The notes under the pieces: model-generated
Told to the model about the DNA's origin: nothing
Database searches by the model: none
The model's input: the letters and a program-made list of their open reading frames with translations, nothing else
Shown here: positions 1 through 5,485 of the stretch, piece by piece
How the letters are laid out: each line of letters starts with the position of its first letter
How positions within the stretch are numbered: position 1 is the first letter of the stretch
Program-made: the position numbers and the translations under genes
Source of the DNA: Thermodesulfobacteriota bacterium
GTDB lineage: Bacteria; Desulfobacterota; Thermodesulfobacteria; Thermodesulfobacteriales; Thermodesulfatatoraceae
Length of the DNA: 6,388 nucleotides
Assembly (NCBI GenBank): GCA_013154385.1
Contig: JAADCO010000091.1
Coordinates: 1-6,388, forward strand
Direction: 5' to 3'

Positions 1-128
1 TGCCGCGAGACCTTGAGCAGGAAGTAGTAGAGATAGGCCTTGGCTACGGGCAGGGGCTGGGGATGATGGTGGAACACGTCAAAGACGATCTCTTTGTTGA
101 GATGAAACACGTTACCTTTTCCGGCCAT
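1..128 (-). CDS. 5' part of an unrecognised protein, runs off the window
   Basis: An open frame starts at ATG 128-126 and continues to the window edge (42 full codons). It begins MAGKGNVFHLNKEIVF and continues with a His/Pro stretch (FHHHPQPLP) and a hydrophobic aromatic stretch (AYLYYFLL). The start is supported by a strong Shine-Dalgarno sequence, GAGGAGG, centred about eight bases upstream. I do not recognise the family: there is no obvious signal peptide, and the visible part is too short for a domain call. It follows the DUF364 gene after a gap of 90 bases on the same strand, so it could belong to the same transcript or start its own. I see no convincing promoter in the gap. That this is a real gene is fairly likely; its function is unknown. 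Confidence 0.6.
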   Translation of the reverse strand, partial: MAGKGNVFHLNKEIVFDVFHHHPQPLPVAKAYLYYFLLKVSR

Positions 129-218
129 GACAACCTCCTCATGGCCCGCCCTCCCATGTCTCTTTTTGGAGATTCTTTTCGGAAGGCCCGCCTTTTTTCT
201 TAACCCTCGATGCTAACG

Positions 219-962
219 CTAAACGAGCCGCAGGTTGACCTTCTCCACCCAGGGGCCGAAGGAGCGGGCGCCCTTGGCCTCGCTCACGGCGGTGAGGATG
301 GCCGGGTCCTTGACCAGGAGGCCGGAGAGTTGCGTGAGGGGATAGCCCAGGAAGGCTTCGGGGACGAGGGGGGTGCTCGGCCCGAGCAGGACCACCTCCC
401 TTGCGTTTGTGAGCAGGTTGAGGATCTCCTCCAGGGTCTTGTTGATGAGGGTGACGGAGGTGACGATGGCCACCGTGGCCTGGGGGAGATAGTCCGCCAT
501 TTCGGCCTCGGAGAGGGCGTGGGCGTAGCGGCCCTCCGTGCGTTCGAAGACCCAGAATTCAGCCACCTTGCCGGCCAGCCGGTGGACGAGCGGTTCGAAG
601 TAGCCCACCATGGCCACCCGGTCTTCCGGCTCCAGGGAGAGGAAGGAAAGCGGGTCTCCGGGCAAGAGGTCGGGGCGCGGACGGTTGAGGATGGCGTTGA
701 TCGTGGCGAGCCCCACCCCGGCCTCGATGAGGTTGGGCGAAAGGAAGTAGCGGCTCACGAGATCAGCCGGTCTTCCCGCAAACTTGACTTCCGGCTCGAG
801 GAGGTTGCAGGACTTCTTCTCTTCGAGAATGGTGTAGGCCAGGCCCACGGCCCCGTCGTCGAGCTGGACGGCCGTGTATCCCAGGCCAATGCGCACGTCT
901 GCCACCAGGCGTCCGCGCCCTCGCGAGGCGGCTTTTTCTAGGAGCCTTTCGTAGAGGTTCAT
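219..962 (-). CDS. DUF4213/DUF364 protein, putative metal-chelation family
   Basis: This 247-residue protein matches my knowledge of the DUF364 family (putative heavy-metal chelation), whose members carry an N-terminal DUF4213 region. The N-terminal part (about residues 15-95) contains ADVRIGLGYTAV, a GLAYT strand and SCNLL. The C-terminal Rossmann-like part (about 110-240) contains VAMVGYFEPLV (116-126), TSVTLINKTLEEIL (168-181) and LLGPSTPLVPEAF (192-204), all family hallmarks. The length is normal for the family. No signal peptide or membrane segment is visible, so it should be cytoplasmic. The biochemical role of the family is not established; the chelation idea comes from fold and genomic context. 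Its ATG overlaps the TGA of the upstream mrp-like ATPase gene (ATGA), so the two are almost certainly translationally coupled. The sequence AAGAGGGG just before the ATG may serve as ribosome binding site. Family assignment is solid; function is inference. Confidence 0.85.
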   Translation of the reverse strand: MNLYERLLEKAASRGRGRLVADVRIGLGYTAVQLDDGAVGLAYTILEEKKSCNLLEPEVKFAGRPADLVSRYFLSPNLIEAGVGLATINAILNRPRPDLLPGDPLSFLSLEPEDRVAMVGYFEPLVHRLAGKVAEFWVFERTEGRYAHALSEAEMADYLPQATVAIVTSVTLINKTLEEILNLLTNAREVVLLGPSTPLVPEAFLGYPLTQLSGLLVKDPAILTAVSEAKGARSFGPWVEKVNLRLV

Positions 963-2056
963 CCCCTCTTCAGGCCGCAGCTACCCAGACGTTCGAATTC
1001 GAGAGACTTTTCGATGACTTTTTCGGCCAGCTCGGCGAAGACCTTTCCGGTCTCGCTCTCGGGATCCAGAGCCGCCGGACGCCCCACGTCCCCGCTCTTG
1101 CTGAGGTTGGGGTCAAGGGGGATCTTGCCGAGAAAGGGAATCCGCAGGTCGCGCGCCAGTTTCTCCCCGCCGTCTTCGCCGAAGACGGGGATGATCTGCT
1201 CCTTGCCGTCGGGGCCAACGGTCTTGAGATAGGCCATGTTCTCCACGATCCCCATGATCCGCACGCCGAGCTCGTTGAACATGTGGATGGAGCGGAGCAC
1301 GTCCGCCGTGGCCAGTTTCTGCGGGGTGGTGACGATGATGGCCCCGCGCAGCGGAAAGACCTGGGCCACGGTGAGAGGCGCATCTCCGGTGCCCGGCGGA
1401 AGGTCAATGACCAGATAGTCGAGCACGCCCCAATCCACCACTTCGGCCAGTTCGGAAAGGGCTCGATGGACCAGGGGGCCGCGCCAGATGATGGGTTGCC
1501 CCTCCGGGGCCAGGAAGCCGAAGGACATGACCTTGATGCCCCAGCGCTCCGGGGGAACGAGTTTCTGATCCCGCGAGAAGGGTCTTTCGCCTTCGAGCCC
1601 CATGAGGATGTGGACGTTGGGGCCGTAGATATCTGCATCCAGGATGCCCACTTTCTGCCCCTTCTTCGAGAGGGCCACGGCCAGGTTGACCGCCACGGTG
1701 GTCTTGCCCACGCCCCCTTTGCCGCTGGCTACGGCGATGATGTGGCGCACGTCCTTGAGCGCCTTCTTTTCGGAAACGCTCTTCTTGCCGAAGACCTTTT
1801 CCCGCTCCTCGGGGGTCATGGTGGTGAGCTCCACCTCGACCTCCTTGACGCCGGGGACCTTGAGCACGGCCTGGCGCACGTCCTCGGCAATGCGTTTCTT
1901 CATCGGACAGCCGGCGATGGTCAGGGCCACGGTGACCTTGACCTTGTCGCCCTCGACCTTCACGTCGCGGATCATGTTGAGGTCAACGAGACTGCGGTTG
2001 AGTTCCGGATCCTTGACCTCTTTTAAGACCTCGAGGATCTCTTTTTCCGTGGGCAT
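959..2056 (-). CDS. mrp: Mrp/ApbC/NBP35-family P-loop ATPase with N-terminal MIP18 domain
   Basis: Mrp/ApbC proteins are cytoplasmic ATPases that carry or transfer Fe-S clusters as dimers. I place the start at ATG 2056-2054 (365 aa) because AAGGAGGAG lies just upstream of it. A TTG start 30 bases earlier is possible but has no such site. Residues 4-75 form a MIP18/DUF59 domain with the usual GCP motif (Cys50). A charged linker follows, then the ParA/MinD-like ATPase: deviant Walker A GKGGVGKTT (112-120), DADIYGPN (140-147), WRGP (191-194), Walker B VIDLPPGTGD (216-225), TTPQKLATAD (243-252) and GIVENMAYL (269-277). The CxxC pair that normally follows the ENM motif is missing: the segment reads KTVGPDGKEQ. 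The only other cysteine is Cys360, six residues from the C-terminus. The gene overlaps the DUF364 gene by ATGA. Family assignment is certain; whether it binds a cluster in the usual way is doubtful. Confidence 0.93.
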   Translation of the reverse strand: MPTEKEILEVLKEVKDPELNRSLVDLNMIRDVKVEGDKVKVTVALTIAGCPMKKRIAEDVRQAVLKVPGVKEVEVELTTMTPEEREKVFGKKSVSEKKALKDVRHIIAVASGKGGVGKTTVAVNLAVALSKKGQKVGILDADIYGPNVHILMGLEGERPFSRDQKLVPPERWGIKVMSFGFLAPEGQPIIWRGPLVHRALSELAEVVDWGVLDYLVIDLPPGTGDAPLTVAQVFPLRGAIIVTTPQKLATADVLRSIHMFNELGVRIMGIVENMAYLKTVGPDGKEQIIPVFGEDGGEKLARDLRIPFLGKIPLDPNLSKSGDVGRPAALDPESETGKVFAELAEKVIEKSLEFERLGSCGLKRG

Positions 2057-2143
2057 GGGCTCCTCCTTGTTGGTAACGAGTAGCAATAAGCCGCGGCCTA
2101 TTCTAACACCATCCAGTTTTTTGGGTAGCTCGCCTGCGGGAAA

Positions 2144-2731
2144 CTATTTCTTGTGGGCGAGGACGAAGATTTCGCGGCTCTCGGCGCGCGTGCTCTTGGG
2201 ACGGAACCTCTTTATGGGGCCGCCGAGCCGCTTCTTGACCTCTTCCACGAACTTCGGAAAGGCCTCCCCCTCGAACACCTTGACGAAGAAGACCCCGCCG
2301 GGTTTAAGCAGTTCCTCGGCCAGGGAGAGGGCCCTTTGCGCCAGGTTGACGGAGCGGAAGTGATCCCCGCTGCGGTCGCCCGTGGTCTTGGGGGCCATGT
2401 CGCTCAGGACGGCGTCGAAGGCCTCGCCCTGGATGAGCTCGCGCAGTTTTTCGGGCTCCACGGAGAAGACGTCTTCCTGGAGGAAGATCAGGTTGGGCGC
2501 GGTGATCTTGAGCGGGGAGAGATCCACCGCCACCACCATTCCTTTGGGCCCCACGCGTTCGAGGGCATACTTGCTCCACGAGCCGGGAGCCGCCCCGAGG
2601 TCGAGGATCTTCTGGCCGCGCTTCAGGAGACGATACTTGCGGTCGGCCTCCTGGAGCTTGTAGACGGACCGCGCGGGATACTTTTCCTGTTTGGCCTTCT
2701 TGAAGTAGTGGTCCCGGGGTTTGTAAGGCAT
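2144..2731 (-). CDS. rlmE: RlmE/FtsJ, 23S rRNA (uridine-2'-O)-methyltransferase
   Basis: RlmE (RrmJ/FtsJ) uses S-adenosylmethionine to methylate the 2'-OH of U2552 (E. coli numbering) in the A loop of 23S rRNA, late in 50S assembly. The 195-residue product has the Rossmann methyltransferase fold: motif I ILDLGAAPGSWSKYAL (42-57), AVDLSPL (68-74), LSDMAP (109-114) and FFVKVFEGE (148-156). The K-D-K-E catalytic tetrad is complete: Lys25 (SVYKLQEAD), Asp111, Lys151 and Glu187 (SREIFVLA). E. coli RlmE has 209 residues, so this is a normal length with a slightly shorter N-terminus. The ATG at 2731-2729 shares one base with the TGA of speE (TGATG), with AAAGG just upstream, which points to coupled translation. 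The frame stays open further upstream into speE, but that extension shows no homology and should be ignored. Confidence 0.95.
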   Translation of the reverse strand: MPYKPRDHYFKKAKQEKYPARSVYKLQEADRKYRLLKRGQKILDLGAAPGSWSKYALERVGPKGMVVAVDLSPLKITAPNLIFLQEDVFSVEPEKLRELIQGEAFDAVLSDMAPKTTGDRSGDHFRSVNLAQRALSLAEELLKPGGVFFVKVFEGEAFPKFVEEVKKRLGGPIKRFRPKSTRAESREIFVLAHKK

Positions 2732-3555
2732 CAGCCTTTGAGGAGCTCTTCCCACCAGGAAGGAATGGTGAAGGAGGCCTGGTGGATGGCGGGGTTGTAA
2801 TAACGCCCGCGGAACTCGCGTTGGGGCTTGGCGGCGGAGGAACCGTCCTTGCTGCCCAGGATGAAGGCGATCTCGTCCCCGTAACAGGGAACAGGGGCCC
2901 GCAGGATCTCCACCCGCGCAAAGGCCTTCTGCGCGCGGTTGTAGGCCATGGGCAGGGTCTGCGGATAGAAGCGGGGGATGCTCGCCTGCTGGATGAAGCG
3001 CCCGTGCGGTTTGAGGATGCGGGCGAGATTGGCGTAGAACTCCTCGGTGTAGAGACTTACCGCCGGACCGATGGGATCGGTGCAATCCACGATGATGAGG
3101 TCGAAGGATTCCGCCGGGGCCTGCTTCACGAACTCCGCCCCGTCACTGATGCGAAACTCGACCCGCGGGTCGTCGTAATCTCCGGCGAGGTCTAGCAGAT
3201 ACTTCTGGCAGGCCCGAAAGACCTCTTCGTCCACCTCGAGCTGGAGGACCTTCTTCAACCCGGGCAGACGCTGGAGCTCGCGAATGACACCCCCGTCTCC
3301 TCCACCGATGACGAGCACTTCCTCGGGAGGAGTCTCAAGCGCCGCTGCCGGGCAAAAGACGATGGTCTCGTGGTAGATGAACTCGTCCTTTTCGGTGAAC
3401 TGGGTGATACCGTCGAGGACGAGGAAGCGCCCCCAGAGATCGTTCTTGTAGATCAGGAGATGCTGAAAAGGGGTGCGCCGCTCGTAAACGGGGATAACGT
3501 GATACCCGTGCGAATAATGCGGCGTGATTTTTTCAAACCACCAGTAGCGAGTCAA
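2731..3555 (-). CDS. speE: SpeE, polyamine aminopropyltransferase (spermidine synthase family)
   Basis: The enzyme transfers an aminopropyl group from decarboxylated S-adenosylmethionine to a diamine, normally putrescine to give spermidine, releasing methylthioadenosine. The 274-residue length is typical (E. coli SpeE has 288). Visible landmarks are the N-terminal beta domain (FLVLDGITQFTEKDEFIYHE, 44-63), GGGDGGVIREL (84-94) for nucleotide binding, acidic LEVDEEV (106-112), catalytic-loop DCTDPIGPA (157-165, Asp157 and Asp160), and YNRAQKAFARV (205-215). All key residues look intact. The start is a TTG at 3555-3553 that overlaps the TGA of the speD-like gene (TTGA). GGAGG four bases upstream supports it, and no ATG lies nearby in frame. 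The acceptor amine cannot be told from sequence; agmatine or longer amines are possible in thermophiles. Confidence 0.93.
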   Translation of the reverse strand: MTRYWWFEKITPHYSHGYHVIPVYERRTPFQHLLIYKNDLWGRFLVLDGITQFTEKDEFIYHETIVFCPAAALETPPEEVLVIGGGDGGVIRELQRLPGLKKVLQLEVDEEVFRACQKYLLDLAGDYDDPRVEFRISDGAEFVKQAPAESFDLIIVDCTDPIGPAVSLYTEEFYANLARILKPHGRFIQQASIPRFYPQTLPMAYNRAQKAFARVEILRAPVPCYGDEIAFILGSKDGSSAAKPQREFRGRYYNPAIHQASFTIPSWWEELLKG

Positions 3556-3977
3556 GTTTCCTCCATTTCCACCAGTTGTCCACGCTTCATTTCGAGGGCG
3601 TGGACGTAGTGAGGCTTGAAGGCTTCCTTCAAGCGCTCAAAGACCTCGTAAGCCCCTTCCTGGGAGCTGGCGAAGATGTCTACGGCGGCATAGCCGTTTT
3701 CCGGCCAAGTGTGGATGAAGATGTGGGCATCGCCAAAGGTGGCCTTGGCGGAAACACCGTAGGGTGAGAACTGATAGCTGATGACGTCGCCTTCGTCTCC
3801 CCGACCGTTTCCGGCGTAGCGCAGGGCCTTTTCTACCTCGCGCGCATCGGCCAGAAGAGAGAAGGGAGCCTGCCACATCTCCATGAGGATGTGTGTAGTG
3901 AGGAAGTTACAGCTCCTGGCCCTTTGGGCCTCCTGGGCGGGAAACTTCTCGATCTGACACACAGGTGAGGTTCTCAT
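3552..3977 (-). CDS. SpeD-like protein lacking the pyruvoyl serine; probable S-adenosylmethionine decarboxylase pseudoenzyme
   Basis: This 141-residue protein has the fold signature of class 1b bacterial S-adenosylmethionine decarboxylase: HILMEM (29-34), FSPYGVS (70-76), IHTWPENGYAAVDIF (88-102) and the VHALEMKRG tail (125-133). Aligned by eye to Thermotoga maritima SpeD, Ser55 (here Ser76), His68 (His89) and Glu72 (Glu93) are kept. The self-cleaving Ser63 that becomes the pyruvoyl group is Ala84 (motif DAH for ESH), and the proton donor Cys83 is Ser104. It should therefore neither self-process nor decarboxylate AdoMet by the known mechanism. The start at 3977-3975 has a near-perfect ribosome binding site (GGAGGTGA), so the unusual 28-residue N-terminal extension, with Cys7 and Cys23, is probably real. 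It overlaps speE by TTGA. A regulatory partner of a true SpeD or a new activity are both possible; the family call is strong, the function open. Confidence 0.85.
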   Translation of the reverse strand: MRTSPVCQIEKFPAQEAQRARSCNFLTTHILMEMWQAPFSLLADAREVEKALRYAGNGRGDEGDVISYQFSPYGVSAKATFGDAHIFIHTWPENGYAAVDIFASSQEGAYEVFERLKEAFKPHYVHALEMKRGQLVEMEET

Positions 3978-3982
3978 TTGTC

Positions 3983-3990
3983 ACCTCCCC
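3983..3990 (-). promoter_or_regulatory. Ribosome binding site of the speD-like gene
   Basis: Reading on the minus strand, GGAGGTGA lies three bases before the ATG at 3977. It matches the anti-Shine-Dalgarno tail of 16S rRNA almost perfectly. It decides the start codon and so supports the N-terminal extension of the SpeD-like protein. Confidence 0.8.
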
Positions 3991-4011
3991 CCAGGCAGAC
4001 GCCCGGTTTTC

Positions 4012-4048
4012 AAAAAATTTTAAAGGCTCCCAGGGTAGCCAGGAGCCT
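4012..4048 (-). terminator. Rho-independent terminator after tRNA-Pro
   Basis: On the minus strand AGGCTCC (4048-4042) pairs with GGAGCCT (4030-4024) around an 11-base loop. The stem is followed by TTTAAAATTTTTT. The hairpin lies 13 bases past the tRNA 3' end, so it ends the tRNA transcript. The plus-strand side has no T run, so it acts only leftward. Any tRNA readthrough would enter the speD-like operon. Confidence 0.85.
4017..4022 (-). promoter_or_regulatory. Possible -10 element for the speD-speE-rlmE operon
   Basis: TAAAAT on the minus strand, inside the T tract of the terminator, matches the -10 consensus at five of six positions and would start RNA roughly 33 bases before the speD-like ATG. 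No good -35 is found 16-18 bases upstream, because that region is the terminator hairpin. This is the only candidate in the short space available, so it is a weak call. Confidence 0.25.
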
Positions 4049-4061
4049 AGACAAAAATAAA

Positions 4062-4138
4062 TGGTCGGGACGGGCGGATTTGAACCGCCGACCCCCTACA
4101 CCCCAAGCAGGTGCGCTGCCAGGCTGCGCCACGTCCCG
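4062..4138 (-). tRNA. tRNA-Pro, anticodon GGG
   Basis: A full 77-base cloverleaf can be folded on the minus strand. The acceptor stem is CGGGACG/CGTCCCG, with the C1-G72 pair usual for bacterial tRNA-Pro. The D stem is GCGC/GCGC. The anticodon stem is CCTGC/GTAGG with loop TTGGGGT, giving anticodon GGG at 4104-4102. The variable loop has five bases, and the T arm is GGCGG/CCGCC with loop TTCAAAT. The discriminator is A and the CCA end is encoded (4064-4062). It reads CCC and CCU codons. It has its own promoter upstream and a terminator directly downstream. Confidence 0.97.
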
Positions 4139-4159
4139 CTGCGTCCCGAACCGTCGAAA

Positions 4160-4188
4160 TCTATAACCAGCCGGGGAAGTTTTGTCAA
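4160..4188 (-). promoter_or_regulatory. Sigma-70 type promoter of tRNA-Pro
   Basis: On the minus strand a perfect -35 box TTGACA (4188-4183) is followed by a 17-base spacer and -10 box TATAGA (4165-4160). Transcription would begin about 12-15 bases before the tRNA at 4138. It is the strongest promoter-like sequence in the window and lies in the gap after aroA. Confidence 0.85.
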
Positions 4189-4212
4189 TTCCTATCGGAA
4201 AGGCGGGGCAGG

Positions 4213-5484
4213 TTAGTAAAGACTTTCGAAGACCTCCCAGAAATTGGGAAAAGATTTGCCCACACAGGCCGGGTTCCGGATCACCATCCCCGGGGTCGTC
4301 AGGCCGAGAATGGCAAACGCCATGGCCAGACGATGGTCTTCGTAGGTTTCGATCTCCGCGCCCCGAAGATCGCCCGGCCCCTCGATGATGAGACCGTCTT
4401 CGAGTTCTTCCACCTTGGCGCCGCACTTGGTGAGCTCCGTGGCCACGGCCCGCAGACGGTCGGTCTCCTTGTAGCGCAGATGCGGGACCCCGCGGATGTG
4501 GGTCTTGCCGTGGGCCTTGGCCGCCACGATGGCGAGAGTGGGGACGAGGTCCGGATAGCGGCCCATGTTGACGTCTATTCCGCGCAGCGGTTGCTCCGGA
4601 TCACGCCGCACCGTGACGCCGTTCTCGTAGGAGACCTCGCAACCCATGCGGGAAAGGAGCCCGGCAAAGGCCGCGTCTCCCTGGAGGGACTTCCGCGGGA
4701 GGTTCTCCACCGTGACCTCCCCGCCCACCAGGGCCGCGGCGGCCAGGAAGTAAGAGGCACTCGAGGCGTCGCCCTCGATTTCGTATTCCCTGGGCTGGTA
4801 AGGTTTCGGCGCCACCCGAAAGACGGGGCCCTCTTCGTCTATCTCGGCTCCGAAGGCCTCCATCACGGCGATGGTCAGGTCCACGTAGGGGCGGGAGACC
4901 AGAGGGCTGATGAGCCTTATCTCCGCGGGCTCGGAAGTGTAGGGGCCAACCAGGAGCAGGGCGGAGAGAAACTGGCTGCTCTTGGCCGCCGCAAGCTCCA
5001 CCGGGCCCCCCTTGAGCCCGGAGCCGTGAATCCTCACCGGCAGGAACCCTTCTTCCTTCAGGTATTCGATGCGGGCTCCCCATTGCTCCAGGGCGTCTAT
5101 CAGGGGTTTTACCGGACGCTCGCAGAGCCTCTCGGTCCCGGTGAGCACGAGGGAACCCTCGCGGCTCAGGGCCGCCAGCGCCAGGAAAAAGCGGGAACCG
5201 GTGCCGTTGTTCCCCATGAAGACTTCGGTCTCCGAGAGGCGGAGTCGGTTTCCCACGCCTTCGAGGGTGTATTCCTCCGGGGCGGACTCTACCTTCACCC
5301 CCGCGGCCCGCAGGGCCTGGGCCAGGAGCTCCGGGTCTTCGCTCTGCAGGGCGCCCTTGAGCACGCTCCTTCCCTCGGCCAGGGCCGCGCAGATCAGGGC
5401 CCGCTGGGTGATGCTCTTTGAGCCCGGGACCCTCACGCGGGCCTTGAGCGGTCTGGATATGGGTTCGATGGGTCGTGTTTGCAT
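4213..5484 (-). CDS. aroA: AroA, 3-phosphoshikimate 1-carboxyvinyltransferase (EPSP synthase)
   Basis: EPSP synthase joins phosphoenolpyruvate and shikimate-3-phosphate, the sixth step of the shikimate pathway. The 423 residues form the usual two-domain inverse alpha-beta barrel; E. coli AroA has 427. Visible motifs are PGSKSITQR (20-28, Lys23), GNNGTGSR (91-98), ERPVKPL (122-128), KSSQFLSALL (168-177), GDASSASYFL (238-247), RYPDLVP (309-315, catalytic Asp312), KETDR (339-343, Glu340, Arg343), EDHRLAM (382-388) and GKSFP (409-413). Catalytic residues are intact. The phosphoenolpyruvate loop departs from the common GNAGTxxRP: the second residue after G is N-N, and Phe99 sits where Pro101 is in E. 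coli. The ATG lies one base after the aroE stop, with AAAGGAGA inside the end of aroE, so the two are one operon. I saw no terminator hairpin after the stop. Confidence 0.97.
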   Translation of the reverse strand: MQTRPIEPISRPLKARVRVPGSKSITQRALICAALAEGRSVLKGALQSEDPELLAQALRAAGVKVESAPEEYTLEGVGNRLRLSETEVFMGNNGTGSRFFLALAALSREGSLVLTGTERLCERPVKPLIDALEQWGARIEYLKEEGFLPVRIHGSGLKGGPVELAAAKSSQFLSALLLVGPYTSEPAEIRLISPLVSRPYVDLTIAVMEAFGAEIDEEGPVFRVAPKPYQPREYEIEGDASSASYFLAAAALVGGEVTVENLPRKSLQGDAAFAGLLSRMGCEVSYENGVTVRRDPEQPLRGIDVNMGRYPDLVPTLAIVAAKAHGKTHIRGVPHLRYKETDRLRAVATELTKCGAKVEELEDGLIIEGPGDLRGAEIETYEDHRLAMAFAILGLTTPGMVIRNPACVGKSFPNFWEVFESLY

Positions 5485-5485
5485 T

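Noticed and set aside
169..200. AAGGC-CC-GCCTT followed by a T run, resembling a plus-strand terminator
   Set aside because: The loop would be only two bases, and no plus-strand gene exists upstream. On the minus strand no T run follows the stem.
129..218. Two copies of GGCGGGCC in the gap before the left-edge gene (minus strand)
   Set aside because: Eight GC-rich bases repeated once is expected by chance in DNA of this composition; no symmetry or further copies support an operator.
1283..2026. Plus-strand open frames opposite the mrp-like gene (also 1644-2363)
   Set aside because: Shadow frames of a certain gene, with low-complexity products and no supporting ribosome site.
2100..2128. TAGAAT box as a promoter for the mrp-like gene
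   Set aside because: The -10 match is fair, but the sequence 17 bases upstream (CTACCC) is not a -35 box, so the call is not supported.
2732..3085. Upstream extension of rlmE to a 313-residue protein
   Set aside because: The extra part overlaps speE almost entirely, reads as Arg/Pro/His-rich nonsense, and the ATG at 2731 has the right family start and junction.
4188..4200. TTCC-GATA-GGAA small palindrome next to the tRNA-Pro -35 box
   Set aside because: A four-base arm is too short to call an operator or a terminator for aroA.
4111..5421. Long plus-strand open frame (436 codons) opposite aroA
   Set aside because: It is the antisense of aroA, which has all family motifs. The translated product is Gly/His/Arg-rich with no recognisable domain, as expected opposite GC-rich codons.
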